Under the pieces are notes generated by a model, which saw nothing but the letters and a program-made list of their open reading frames with translations, did not search any database and had not been told where the DNA came from. From Acaryochloris sp. CCMEE 5410 (GTDB lineage Bacteria; Cyanobacteriota; Cyanobacteriia; Thermosynechococcales; Thermosynechococcaceae): 64,000 nt of DNA. Every line of letters begins with the position of its first letter. The first letter of the stretch is position 1. The stretch lies in assembly GCF_000238775.2 (NCBI RefSeq), contig NZ_AFEJ02000002.1:1473501-1537500 (forward strand). Direction: 5' to 3'. Positions 28,608-38,455 of this stretch are shown here, one piece after another. The position numbers and the translations under genes are program-made.

Positions 28608-29285
28608 ATGAAGTACCCATCCCTAGTATTGGCATCCCTGCTAGCTGTCTTCACTGTTGATGTGGCAGTCGTTAAAGCAGAAGATCTGGCGCAATCTCCT
28701 ACAAACGAAACCGTTCTATTGGCAGGTAAGCATAAAGGTGTGCGGCGGGGTGGTTTTAAAAACCGACGTCGATTTCATCCTCGCCGTTTTAGACGATTTC
28801 CCAAGCGGAATTTCCGGCATCGAAAGTTTCGACGTTTCCCTGGACGCCTTCGCCATCGACCTTTCCGCCACCGATCCTTTCACCATCGTCGCCGGTTTGG
28901 ACGACGGTTTCGCCACTACCCTTATTTCCATCGACGATTTCGGCATTATTCTCCCTACTACTATCCTTTTTCTCGAAGACTGTACCTGCATCACTCAACC
29001 TTTCCCCGTCGGCGCTCCTATATTGCACCGGAACATCGCGGACCAGAAGGTCAATACGATCACCAGGGCTTAGCTAAGCGGGTAATTTTAGGGTTGGTTG
29101 CTGATCCAGATCTGAAGCCCTTGGTGGCAACGCTTGATATTCAACAAAAAGGGGACAAAGTACTGCTGAGTGGTGAAGTGCCAGATCAAGAGGCTTTGGA
29201 TAAGGTCATTGAACTGGTCAAAAAAACTAAGGGTGCTAAATCCGTTGATACCACAGAGGTGGTTGTGCTGTCTGAAGTTGAATAA
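28608..29285 (+). CDS. Secreted BON-domain protein with Arg/His/Phe-rich segment
   Basis: 225 residues. A signal peptide (LVLASLLAVFTVDVAVVKAE) leads into about 95 residues made almost only of Arg, His, Phe, Tyr, Pro and Gly (from about residue 44 to 140, e.g. KFRRFPGRLRHRPFRHRSF). The C-terminal 75 residues form a BON domain (LVADPDLKPLVATLDIQQKG, VLLSGEVPDQEALDKVIELV). BON domains bind membranes or phospholipids in the periplasm. The basic, aromatic segment could bind acidic polysaccharide, lipopolysaccharide or metal. A GGAGG ribosome-binding site is present 6 bp before the ATG. A 138-codon frame inside it is a shadow. Confidence 0.75.
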   Translation: MKYPSLVLASLLAVFTVDVAVVKAEDLAQSPTNETVLLAGKHKGVRRGGFKNRRRFHPRRFRRFPKRNFRHRKFRRFPGRLRHRPFRHRSFHHRRRFGRRFRHYPYFHRRFRHYSPYYYPFSRRLYLHHSTFPRRRSYIAPEHRGPEGQYDHQGLAKRVILGLVADPDLKPLVATLDIQQKGDKVLLSGEVPDQEALDKVIELVKKTKGAKSVDTTEVVVLSEVE

Positions 29286-29355
29286 AGGGCGATAGCCTCT
29301 CCTTTTGCATTTAGACAGGAAAACTTTCTTGATATCTAGTTTTATTAGAGCTGAC

Positions 29356-30156
29356 TTATAGGTCTGCCAACAAGGTCTCAATAGCAGTCACAACTGTTTG
29401 GCATTTCTGCGGATCGAGTACATCGGCATGGGGCGACGCAAACTGACCTTTATCGTTGTCAAAATATTGACCTGAGGCAACCGCGAATTCATCTGCTAGG
29501 GCTGCGCGAGTCAATATGTCCGCGCCAATCCGTAGATCACCCCCAGCTACGCCAAAGCCCTCTTTCACCATCTTGCTGCCCAGCATGGACCCAGGATTGA
29601 CGGCGATTATGGTGAGGCCATCCCCTGTAGGAGAAAGGGCCAAACTGCGAGACCACATGGTTAGGGCCAGCTTACTTTGGGCATAAGCAGTAAAGTCCTC
29701 AGTGAGCTGGACTCGTCCAGCCAAAGCCTCTAGATTCACCGGAGATTGGGCTGCGGAGGACACGTTAACGATCCGTCCAGAGGTAGGCATCAGCGGGCGA
29801 AGCTGCTGGGTGAGGAGATAGGGTGCGATCGCATTTACCGCAAAGCGGACATCCAGCCCTTCCGGCGTAACTGTATTAGGTGTTTTAAAGACCCCTGCAT
29901 TGTTGATCAGGACATCCAAGGTAGGGTGGTTTTTAGCCACCGCTTGAGCTAGTGAGGCCACATCAGCCATCCGAGATAAATCGGCAACATAGCTGGCAAC
30001 ACTGCCCGGTAGAGCGGAGAGGGATTTTGCGGCGGCCTCTAGCTTGGTAGGGTTGCGTCCATGCAACAGCACTCTGTGACCTTTTGAAACTAATATTTTG
30101 GCTGTCTCTAAACCGATGCCGTCGGTGGAGCCTGTAATCAGGATTGTTTTTGTCAT
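29356..30156 (-). CDS. Short-chain dehydrogenase/reductase
   Basis: 266 residues from the ATG at 30156 (MTKTILITGSTDGIGLETAK); the frame opens seven codons earlier inside the upstream gene. Classical SDR motifs: TGxxxGIG cofactor loop (GSTDGIG), NNAG (VLINNAGVF), catalytic Ser in IVNVSSAAQ and YxxxK in YAQSKLAL, with NPGSML afterwards. It is an NAD(P)-dependent oxidoreductase of unknown substrate. It is the last gene of the cluster running from 34185 and overlaps the region just upstream of the monooxygenase stop, so it is likely co-transcribed. Confidence 0.9.
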   Translation of the reverse strand: MTKTILITGSTDGIGLETAKILVSKGHRVLLHGRNPTKLEAAAKSLSALPGSVASYVADLSRMADVASLAQAVAKNHPTLDVLINNAGVFKTPNTVTPEGLDVRFAVNAIAPYLLTQQLRPLMPTSGRIVNVSSAAQSPVNLEALAGRVQLTEDFTAYAQSKLALTMWSRSLALSPTGDGLTIIAVNPGSMLGSKMVKEGFGVAGGDLRIGADILTRAALADEFAVASGQYFDNDKGQFASPHADVLDPQKCQTVVTAIETLLADL

Positions 30157-30169
30157 GGTTTTTGCTTCC

Positions 30170-31159
30170 TTAATCACCCGCGAATTCTGGCAAGATATCG
30201 TCGGCTAGACGTTTTAGGGTTGTTTCGATATCTGCTTGGTTAAAGCGCAGGTTCAGCGCTACATGGTTCATGCCGATTTGTTCCAGGGATTGGAGATAGG
30301 CCCGCAGATGGTTGACTCCTAATCGGAATCCCAGATGGATCGGTTGTGGTCGGGTGTTGGGGTCTTCGGTGAGATCTACATATAGTGGCTGCATGATGGG
30401 TTTGTCAGTACCGTCTAATGCTTCAACCCGTGCCTGCCAATCGCGAATGACGCGTGCTTGCATCACCGTATCGCGGGGATAGGTCATCCAGCCGTCCCCA
30501 TTTTGTGCAATCCACTCAGGAGTTTGCTGACTGCCTCCCGTAATCAGTAGGGGCAGTTTGCCCGAGGTGGGTTTGGGCAGCATGTCCATTCCACCTTTCA
30601 AGTGACCAAAGGCATTGTCAAAGGTGGGGGATTCTTGACTCATCTGCCGGATGTAGTCAAAGCTCTCTCGAAACGCTGCTCCACGATCGCTAAAGGAGCG
30701 GTTAAGGGCTGGATACTCCTCTGGTCGATCTCCCGAAGCGACCCCCAGAATCAGCCGTCCCCCTGACATTACATCAACAGTCGCGGCGGCTTTAGCCACA
30801 TGGGCTGGATGTCGTAAGGGCAGAATGATACTGGCCACCCCGAGGGCGATGCGCTGGGTTTGGCCTGCCAATAGCCCTAGATAAACAAATGGGTCGTAGG
30901 TCTGCCCGGCATCCCCAAAGGTGGGCACGTTGAAGGGCACATCCCGTAACCACACCGCTGCAAACCCGAGGGCCTCGGCTAGCTGAACCCGTTCAAGATG
31001 ACGTTCCAGGGTGGGGACAGGTCCCTTTGCATAGGTCTCGATCGGCACCACGAGACCGAGGCTTAATCGGTTGGGACGGAATACGGCGTTGTAGGCCCGA
31101 TTAATGGGTTGAAACCCGGTATCTTCCACAGGCTTGCGAGTCTTGCATTCTGTGTTCAT
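30170..31159 (-). CDS. Luciferase-like monooxygenase (LLM class)
   Basis: 329 residues of the bacterial luciferase-like, F420/FMN-dependent family: LSLGLVVPIETYAKGPVPTL at the start, RVQLAEALGFAAVWLRDVPF, IALGVASIILPLRHP, DVMSGGRLILGVASGDRPEE and LPLLITGGSQQTPEWIA. Members use reduced flavin to oxidise small molecules. The N-terminal extension (MNTECKTRKPVEDTGFQP) is typical of a subset of the family. Its start codon overlaps the stop of the enoyl-CoA hydratase-like gene by one base, so it is translationally coupled. Confidence 0.88.
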   Translation of the reverse strand: MNTECKTRKPVEDTGFQPINRAYNAVFRPNRLSLGLVVPIETYAKGPVPTLERHLERVQLAEALGFAAVWLRDVPFNVPTFGDAGQTYDPFVYLGLLAGQTQRIALGVASIILPLRHPAHVAKAAATVDVMSGGRLILGVASGDRPEEYPALNRSFSDRGAAFRESFDYIRQMSQESPTFDNAFGHLKGGMDMLPKPTSGKLPLLITGGSQQTPEWIAQNGDGWMTYPRDTVMQARVIRDWQARVEALDGTDKPIMQPLYVDLTEDPNTRPQPIHLGFRLGVNHLRAYLQSLEQIGMNHVALNLRFNQADIETTLKRLADDILPEFAGD

Positions 31160-31995
31160 TATTGGATCTCCTGCACACTAATGACCATGTCTTGCCAATT
31201 GTGTTGATTGTTCATGTCGAACTGAGCACCATTTTCATCTGCCCAGGTAAAGCGCTTTAAGGCCGGGGTTTGACTGGTGGCCTGATAGAGCCAATAGGCT
31301 TCTTCCTGCAGGGCTTCATCAATGGGTTTGTCAATGGAGGCGTAGACGCTTTGTTTGCAGGCGTTGATCGATTCAGCGGGCCAGAGGGCGATCCGGTTAG
31401 CCAAAGCCTCCACAAATGGGCCAATTTCCTCTGGGGCAAGGGCTTTGTTGATGGTGCCATAGGCCTCGGCCTGGTCCGCGTCAAAGTCTTTTGCACCTAA
31501 AATAATTTCCAGGGCTCGCCCTAAACCGATCTGACGGGCCATTCGCGATGCGCCCCCGCCACAGGGAAGGATGCCCATGGCAACTTCCATCTGCATAAAT
31601 TTGGCTTTACCCCGAGCGGCAAATCGCATATCGCAGGCCAGGGCAAATTCATGACCACCGCCACGGGCAAAGCCTTCAATCTTGGCAATGGTGGCTTGGG
31701 GCAGCTTGCTGATCCGCTCTAGTACCACCTGTAAATCCAGGAGTTTGACTTCGTTGCGAGAGACTGCGATCGCAGACATGTCTTTGAGGAAATTCGTGTC
31801 GGCATGGGCCACAAAAATTTCGGGATGGGCGGATTGAAACACCACAACTTTGATGGTGCGATCCGTTTCCAGCCTTTGGGCCAGCATATTGAGATCCGCT
31901 AGCATCGGCAGGCCCTGAATATTAACGGGGGGATAGTCGAAGGTGACCCAAGCGATGGCGTTTTTGATTTCAACATTGAACGTGGTGTAGCTCAT
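31159..31995 (-). CDS. Enoyl-CoA hydratase/isomerase family protein
   Basis: 278 residues from the ATG at 31995 (MSYTTFNVEIKNAIAWVTFD); the long upstream extension of the frame to 32304 overlaps the cupin gene and is not protein-like. The crotonase fold is visible in VVVFQSAHPEIFVAHADTN, the oxyanion-hole region IEGFARGGGHEFALACDMRF and MEVAMGILPCGGGASRMARQ. The second catalytic Glu of classic hydratases is replaced by a Gly-rich loop (GILPCGGGAS), so an isomerase or other crotonase chemistry is possible. It stays in the same operon-like cluster. Confidence 0.85.
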   Translation of the reverse strand: MSYTTFNVEIKNAIAWVTFDYPPVNIQGLPMLADLNMLAQRLETDRTIKVVVFQSAHPEIFVAHADTNFLKDMSAIAVSRNEVKLLDLQVVLERISKLPQATIAKIEGFARGGGHEFALACDMRFAARGKAKFMQMEVAMGILPCGGGASRMARQIGLGRALEIILGAKDFDADQAEAYGTINKALAPEEIGPFVEALANRIALWPAESINACKQSVYASIDKPIDEALQEEAYWLYQATSQTPALKRFTWADENGAQFDMNNQHNWQDMVISVQEIQ

Positions 31996-32200
31996 TTGCG
32001 ATTTCCTTATTTCGTGATTAATTGGGATGGTTTGTTTGGGTGTGAAAGATTTGCGATCGCACCTTCGATTCCTTCCGGCCATCGGACCCAAAGCCTTCGT
32101 TGAAGCATGGGGAACCGCTCCACGGCTTAAGGCTTTTCGTGAATCGATAAGAATATGACTGATGGTTGTCTGGGTAAAACTGGTGCGATTACTGCTTGGA

Positions 32201-33073
32201 CTACGACGAAACGACGTTATATTTGCCCTGAGCACGCACGTAGATAACGCACTCCTCTTTGGCTTCACATGAAACTTTATGCACCGTCTCTCTTTCCGAG
32301 CCAAAATAGCTGCCTGGCTCCAGGATGTTGGTCTGACCCGAGTGGAGGCTGGGTTGCCCCTGAATCACAACCGCACGGAAGGTTGAGCTGTGGCTCTGTA
32401 TTTCTCCCGTAAACCCAGTGGGCAGCTTAATTAAGGTTCCGTTCAATTGGTCCTCCTGGGGGGTACCCCAGAGAAAGGCCACCTTGGCTCCGTCCGGCAT
32501 TTCAGGCTGATCGACCCAGGTGATATTCGAGGCATTCAGCCAAACTAGATTCGATTTGTCGACGTTAACTGGCCGTTCACCATTGTCAAACGCAGCTTCC
32601 GGTGGGCGGACCAGATAGGGGCCTTCCTCAATCTCTATATACGCCAGGTTATTACTATCGTCGGCAGCGGTAACGTGGACTTCTCCGGCGGGTTGGGTCC
32701 AGAAAGACCCTGCTGGCAACCACATTTTATTCGCATCCGGATCATCATTATGAAGGAGGCCCTGAATGACCATGCCCTTATAGGTAACATTGTGGATATG
32801 AGGGGGCGACGAGAAGCCGTCCACAAACTCCACGAGAAATCCGGACGGTCCTGAGCCAGTACGATCGCCCCAAAGCTGACCTGCCTTTGGGCTTTTGTCG
32901 CCACGGGCGGGGTTGAGTGGTCCCCACTGAACATCAGACATTAGGAGGATCTCAGCGGTAGCTTTCGGTTTCGGAGCAAGACTTTGGGATGAAACCATCG
33001 TGTTACCCAGGACGGTAATGAAGAAGGCCAGCGCCAGGATGAGAACTGTTTTGATGTTCCTGATGTTGAGCAT
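32201..33073 (-). CDS. Secreted cupin-type protein (DUF4437-like)
   Basis: 290 residues with a signal peptide ([20 protein letters not shown]). Two cupin-like halves are visible: one around [20 protein letters not shown] and [19 protein letters not shown], the other around [20 protein letters not shown] and [19 protein letters not shown]. His residues in the first half (PHIHN, EVHV) could bind a metal. The double cupin and the export signal fit DUF4437 proteins of unknown function. The C-terminus has two extra Cys. It lies between the dehydrogenase and hydratase genes on the same strand. Confidence 0.8.
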   Translation of the reverse strand: MLNIRNIKTVLILALAFFITVLGNTMVSSQSLAPKPKATAEILLMSDVQWGPLNPARGDKSPKAGQLWGDRTGSGPSGFLVEFVDGFSSPPHIHNVTYKGMVIQGLLHNDDPDANKMWLPAGSFWTQPAGEVHVTAADDSNNLAYIEIEEGPYLVRPPEAAFDNGERPVNVDKSNLVWLNASNITWVDQPEMPDGAKVAFLWGTPQEDQLNGTLIKLPTGFTGEIQSHSSTFRAVVIQGQPSLHSGQTNILEPGSYFGSERETVHKVSCEAKEECVIYVRAQGKYNVVSS

Positions 33074-33174
33074 TTTGATTTCTCCAAGCGAGTGAAAGAA
33101 TGCAGTCCCCGAGGTTCCCAGGGGGGCGCGATCAACCCCAGTGGGCTATCCCCCCTTAGCAACCGGAATAAGGT

Positions 33175-34185
<1,011 letters not shown>

Positions 34186-34215
34186 TATTTCGCCTCCTAT
34201 CGAATTATTAAACCG

Positions 34216-34230
34216 TTATCCGCATGATAA
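34216..34230. promoter_or_regulatory. Inverted repeat, likely LysR-type binding site
   Basis: TTATC-CGCAT-GATAA is a perfect 5-bp inverted repeat with the T-N11-A core typical of LysR-type regulators. It lies between the divergent dehydrogenase and LysR starts, close to the dehydrogenase start. The binding role is inferred. Confidence 0.5.
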
Positions 34231-34292
34231 TTATTTAAATTAGAAAGATAAACAGGCTTTTCGCGAAATAATAATTCGGATATTTTTGATAA

Positions 34293-35177
34293 ATGGATAT
34301 TTTGTCCCTCCGTTTATTTCTCAGGATTGCTGCCCGCGGCGGGGTCTCGGCAGCGGCGCAGGATCTTTCCCTATCTCCTGCCAGTGCCAGTGCCCGTCTG
34401 GTGAAACTCGAAGAAACGTTGGGCTTTCGGCTGTTTAACCGCACGACCCGAGCCGTTTCTTTAACCACGGATGGTGAGGCATTTTTGCCCTACGCCCAGC
34501 AGATGATTGAAACCCTAGAGACGGGGTTGAGTGCCGTCAAGGGACAAGGGACCGAGGCGGAAGGGGTACTGCGAATTACCATGCCTGGCTCCTTTGGTCG
34601 GATGTATATTATTCCTGCCTTGGCTGAATTTCACGCCCGCCATCCGCGAGTCAGCCTGGATTTACGCCTATCAGATGAGGTCTTGGATGTGGTGGAAGGG
34701 GCCTATGACCTGATTATCCGCAATGCCCCCTTGGCCGATAGCAGTCTGATGCTGCGAAAGCTAGCTGCTGATCGGCGGATTCTGGTTGCTTCTCCTGCCT
34801 ATCTTGAGCAGTATGGTATGCCTGCAACCCCTGATGATTTGGTGAACCATCAATGTGTCAGTCTGGCTGAAGTGACCAAGTGGAAGTTTAAAAATGGACA
34901 GGCCATTAGCGTTCCCCACTCGTTTATGGTCAATGACGGTGAGGCTCTGCGTAAAATGCTGGAGCAGGGATTGGGAATTGGCATTAAGTCTGTCTGGAAT
35001 GCCAGTGAAAGTTTGAAGTCTGGGCTGTTGGTTGAGGTATTGCCAGACTTCCCACTGATGGTAGATGTTTCTATCTGGTTGCTGTACCCCAGTCGCCGGA
35101 TTATTGCTCCGAAAGTTTATGCCATGATTGATTTTTTACTGGAACGGTTCCAGCCAGTGCCGCCTTGGGAGCGCTAG
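34293..35177 (+). CDS. LysR-family transcriptional regulator
   Basis: 294 residues. N-terminal winged helix (LRLFLRIAARGGVSAAAQDL, LSPASASARLVKLEETLGFR, LFNRTTRAVSLTTDGEAFLP) and a periplasmic-binding-protein-like co-inducer domain (LRITMPGSFGRMYIIPALAE to LLVEVLPDFPLMVDVSIWLL). It closely follows the CrgA-like subgroup layout. It is divergent from the dehydrogenase cluster and by the usual logic of the family regulates it, sensing a substrate or product of those enzymes. Confidence 0.92.
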   Translation: MDILSLRLFLRIAARGGVSAAAQDLSLSPASASARLVKLEETLGFRLFNRTTRAVSLTTDGEAFLPYAQQMIETLETGLSAVKGQGTEAEGVLRITMPGSFGRMYIIPALAEFHARHPRVSLDLRLSDEVLDVVEGAYDLIIRNAPLADSSLMLRKLAADRRILVASPAYLEQYGMPATPDDLVNHQCVSLAEVTKWKFKNGQAISVPHSFMVNDGEALRKMLEQGLGIGIKSVWNASESLKSGLLVEVLPDFPLMVDVSIWLLYPSRRIIAPKVYAMIDFLLERFQPVPPWER

Positions 35178-35270
35178 TGAGGAGAAGGCGAACCCACATA
35201 AATGAGCAAAATTAACATCTACTGCTAAGCACAAACTATTAATCAATTTTGTGAAGCATCAAGTCGCGTC

Positions 35271-35879
35271 TTATACATACTTAAGTCTAATTCTAGAAAC
35301 TTCTTGTGGATCCTCTTCTAAAAATTCAACAATAGTGCCAAATTGATCCATCACCTTTGTCTCAAAGTAGTAAGCACCGGATTCATAGCACTCAGCAATT
35401 ACAGTCATCATGCTAGTTAAGCTAGGATATCTCGCTTCAAAGATTAAATCTCCGCTATTCCAGCTTAAAAAGAATACAGGAGAGGAGATACACATATTTT
35501 TGTCACCAAGAACTAGAAAGTATCCCAAATCACTGCTCAAGATAGGAAACCATGGCCGATGGTAGGCTTTGTCTTGTAAAAAAGTGCAGTTTTTCTTGAA
35601 CTCCTTTAAATGCTCATATTCCTTGAGTGTCTCTGCCAATGGTAAAAACCAAAAGCCGGGGATAAAATCAAGTGAAATATCGTGGAATTCTGGAATCTGA
35701 ATACCATTTCGCCAATGATAGAGTTGATAAACTTCTTGAGGTAATTGGAACGGCAGATTAGCTATATATCCTTGAATATCTTGAACACTAAGACCTGCTT
35801 GTATAAGCTCTATCAAATCTTCTCTATCTTGTTGCCAAATATCAATGATTTTGTCCAGTGAAGTGAGTAATGATTCCAT
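35271..35879 (-). CDS. SMI1/KNR4 (SUKH) family protein, immunity-like
   Basis: 202 residues matching the SUKH superfamily: after an N-terminal helix, LPFQLPQEVYQLYHWRNGIQ (the conserved L-P-x-x-x-x-x-Y-x-W-x-N-G motif), then FIPGFWFLPLAETLKEY, FPILSSDLGYFLVL and a VFFLSWNSGDLIFEARYPSL segment. Most bacterial SUKH proteins are immunity proteins against polymorphic or contact-dependent toxins. No toxin gene is adjacent. Base composition is AT-rich compared with the core genes. Confidence 0.8.
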   Translation of the reverse strand: MESLLTSLDKIIDIWQQDREDLIELIQAGLSVQDIQGYIANLPFQLPQEVYQLYHWRNGIQIPEFHDISLDFIPGFWFLPLAETLKEYEHLKEFKKNCTFLQDKAYHRPWFPILSSDLGYFLVLGDKNMCISSPVFFLSWNSGDLIFEARYPSLTSMMTVIAECYESGAYYFETKVMDQFGTIVEFLEEDPQEVSRIRLKYV

Positions 35880-36045
35880 GAGGATAGACGTCTCAATATT
35901 ATATTGAATGGCAGTTTGAATTTAACGAATGGCCTTACTGGAATGAGTCAAGACCTAATAAAAATGTAGTCTGTTCGTCGAGCATTCATTTGTAGGTCTG
36001 GGTTAAATGCAAGCCCATTCAATAATCAAAAATCACTTCTAAACA

Positions 36046-36756
36046 TCATCGACCTCTATTGAAGATTGACTTATATGACACTGCTGGTTTGATTTCATAG
36101 CGAACCCTCAGTTTTACATATACCGTTCTATTGTTGCCTTTTAGATAACTGGCTGGCTCGTCATCAAAACCAGCGGAACCTGCCGCCCACATCATTGCGC
36201 CAGAATCACCCCACCAATCTGGGTCGCCATAGCTACCGGAACTACGGGTATTCCTTTTCCACTCTTCAATTTCTAGGACTTCTCCCAGAACACAAGAAGC
36301 CAATTGAGCTAGATGTCCAGCTTTTTCCCTCGTATTTTTCAGGGCGGCTTCTAATGCCTCAAAATCAGCACCCTCATGGGCTGCATAAATAGGTTGTCTC
36401 TCGGATATCTCGACTGTAATTCGCTTGCTCTCTCTGTAGCGATTAATCTGCTCAGTTGCTTTATAGACAAGCTCTCGCTTGGAAGAAATGATGGTAATCT
36501 TCGTCCGAGTTTCTTGCCCAGCCTTTTTTCGCTTCCACCACGGAACAACAGACTCTCGACCGCCAAAATAAATTTCTTCTTGAGTTAAGCCACTTCCAAG
36601 CAGCTCATTAACGAGAGTATTTGCAAGTTGCCTATTTTCTTCGCCTGCACTTTCCTCTTTAGCTGCTCTAACTGAAAGCTCTATATCAAGAACGACTTTT
36701 TCAGGGAATTCTTGGTAGGAACCTTCGCCAACAACCTCAATGTACTTTTTCGGCAT
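36046..36756 (-). CDS. SIMPL-domain (DUF541) protein
   Basis: About 236 residues from the ATG at 36756 (MPKKYIEVVGEGSYQEFPEK); the frame opens eight codons earlier. The start strand KYIEVVGEGSYQEFPEKVVL, the IELSVRAAKEESAGEENRQL helix and the NRTVYVKLRVRYEI end are typical of SIMPL/DUF541 proteins. There is no signal peptide, so it is cytoplasmic, unlike many members. It contains a Gly/Trp-rich insertion near residue 195. Biological role unknown. Confidence 0.7.
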   Translation of the reverse strand: MPKKYIEVVGEGSYQEFPEKVVLDIELSVRAAKEESAGEENRQLANTLVNELLGSGLTQEEIYFGGRESVVPWWKRKKAGQETRTKITIISSKRELVYKATEQINRYRESKRITVEISERQPIYAAHEGADFEALEAALKNTREKAGHLAQLASCVLGEVLEIEEWKRNTRSSGSYGDPDWWGDSGAMMWAAGSAGFDDEPASYLKGNNRTVYVKLRVRYEIKPAVSYKSIFNRGR

Positions 36757-36913
36757 AGCTATTACTAGGGTGATTCTCAATGATGGGTAACGGTATTCGA
36801 GATAGGGGTATGAAATGAACCTCTACAAACCTGTGCTTAAACCATCCTAAGCGCCTACCCGAAGACGAAAGCATACGTTATCAACCTTTTGGCCTGAATT
36901 AGGCCTCATGATC

Positions 36914-37405
36914 TCAGTCATAACCAAAAACTAAACGCTCCGCTAAATCTTTATCTGGACTTGCGCAGATAAACTCCCGAAAAATCGTAAGCACAAAACC
37001 CCAATCATGGAAACACTCTTGGTCATCCTCGGTTAAACGAAGACCGAACAACCATGTATGGCGGTTGCTCACCTCAGATACAAGACGCTGGACCGCCTCC
37101 CACTGCTCGACAGTGGGAGGCTCTGTGAAACCTGAAGTTGCAGGTATGGCTGCAATCAGCTCTTGAAAACGCTTGGGTGTAATTAACTCAAAATCGGAAT
37201 CCGAAATCAAAGAACTCGAAAATGGGCCGTGAAGTTCTGGTGTGTGTGATGACTTTGGGCCGACGAAACTATTACCAAATGCCTCACTAAGCCGATACTC
37301 TCGAATGATCTCTTGTGGAGACTGGCAACGAGGAAGTGAAACGTGTTCATGCTCGCACCAACCATAGTCCCATAGCGGGAGAAGATTTCGAGGCGACTCA
37401 GTCAT
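36914..37405 (-). CDS. Hypothetical protein
   Basis: 163 residues from the ATG at 37405 (MTESPRNLLPLWDYGWCEHE). No family recognised. It is acidic, rich in Trp and Phe, with no signal peptide or membrane segment, features shared with many immunity-type proteins. It sits in a run of unrelated small reverse-strand genes. Confidence 0.55.
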   Translation of the reverse strand: MTESPRNLLPLWDYGWCEHEHVSLPRCQSPQEIIREYRLSEAFGNSFVGPKSSHTPELHGPFSSSLISDSDFELITPKRFQELIAAIPATSGFTEPPTVEQWEAVQRLVSEVSNRHTWLFGLRLTEDDQECFHDWGFVLTIFREFICASPDKDLAERLVFGYD

Positions 37406-37594
37406 GGGTGGGGAAATTCGATGTTTCGAGGTGATCAACAACTGCTAGACGAGATTGACGTAGTTCTTCAAATTTTTTGTGCAAGATTGAATCTAGAGGA
37501 TTTGGCAGCTCTACCTCGTGACATGCACTCCGCCATAGGTTCAAAATTGGCCTTAAATGTCATAATCCATTCCTGGTATGGTCTTTATGGGCTG

Positions 37595-37855
37595 TTATCT
37601 AAAACACTCTATCCAATCAAACTGAGTAGCGCGACTAGAACCTGGTGGAATCTGCTCATTCGCATATCGAATGATTTTGGCAACCGAAGATGGACGAATA
37701 ATAAGACCAATCTCGTTAAATTTAACCGTGCACCATAGCCGCTTCCCGCAGCTCTCACACCAAATTCGGACTTCATGCTCTGGCCACATGAGTTCCTCTA
37801 CCATCCACTGATATTCAGCACCAGCAACAATAATTTTTCTGGTTTTTCGCTTCAT
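37595..37855 (-). CDS. Small hypothetical protein
   Basis: 86 residues from the ATG at 37855 (MKRKTRKIIVAGAEYQWMVE). The first half resembles a widespread small family beginning K-R-K-x-R-K-I-I-V-x-G-x-x-Y-x-W, here with CESCGKRLWCTVKF. A CxxC pair near residue 34-37 could bind metal. Function unknown. Confidence 0.5.
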   Translation of the reverse strand: MKRKTRKIIVAGAEYQWMVEELMWPEHEVRIWCESCGKRLWCTVKFNEIGLIIRPSSVAKIIRYANEQIPPGSSRATQFDWIECFR

Positions 37856-37888
37856 CAATACTGTGATGTAAAAGGTCACTGCCTGAAG

Positions 37889-38293
37889 CTAAGGTGTAAA
37901 GCATGACCGAGAACATCCATATTCAATTGCTTGCCCTAGACCTTTCAAAGAGTACCAAGGGAAAAAGCAGCGAGGCGTTCCATTGGCAACTGTACACCAG
38001 GCGCTACGAGAAAGTTCCCAGTTTCCCTGTGTATCTTTTTTAAATTCAACCAGCATATCCTGCCCACCTGTCTCAACCATAAATGCAACGATTCGTTGAT
38101 CGTTGTACTCAACTACTTTGAAGAATTCTGGAGGTAGCATCCACTCATTAGAATTATCCTTCAAGAGTTTTTCAACCTCTTGCCCTTTTTGTGCAGTTAA
38201 GAACTCCCATTTCACATATGAGTTACCTAGAAGGAGCAGTCCTAACAAGATCAGAACCCCATTAATCTTCTGTTTTGTTGTAAGTTTTTTCAC
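37889..38293 (-). CDS. Single-pass membrane-anchored hypothetical protein
   Basis: 134 residues. An N-terminal membrane helix (GVLILLGLLLLGNSYVKW) precedes a soluble, mostly beta domain with PPEFFKVVEYNDQRIVAFMV and a Cys-containing C-terminus (RCFFPW, YGCSRSCFTP). The C-terminus looks abrupt and may be truncated. No family recognised. Confidence 0.5.
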   Translation of the reverse strand: MKKLTTKQKINGVLILLGLLLLGNSYVKWEFLTAQKGQEVEKLLKDNSNEWMLPPEFFKVVEYNDQRIVAFMVETGGQDMLVEFKKDTQGNWELSRSAWCTVANGTPRCFFPWYSLKGLGQAIEYGCSRSCFTP

Positions 38294-38455
38294 TTTGTAG
38301 AATGAGTTAGATTTTTCTCAGCACAGGTGAAGTCGTTTAACTCTAACCCAATCCTTTGACTTTTCATGGTTGAATATCTCCACAACGGTAATTTTAATCC
38401 TCCATATGGACATTTAGCCCCAGCGGATCTGAGTATTCGGTTGTGATTTCCGGAT

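Noticed and set aside
28657-29073. A 138-codon plus-strand frame and two reverse-strand frames inside the BON-domain gene
   Set aside because: They mirror the strongly biased Arg/His codons of the real gene; only the 28608 frame has a signal peptide, a ribosome-binding site and a known domain.
31996-32304. N-terminal extension of the crotonase-like gene by about 100 residues
   Set aside because: It overlaps the cupin gene, is rich in Arg and Ser without any fold motif, and the family start is at 31995.
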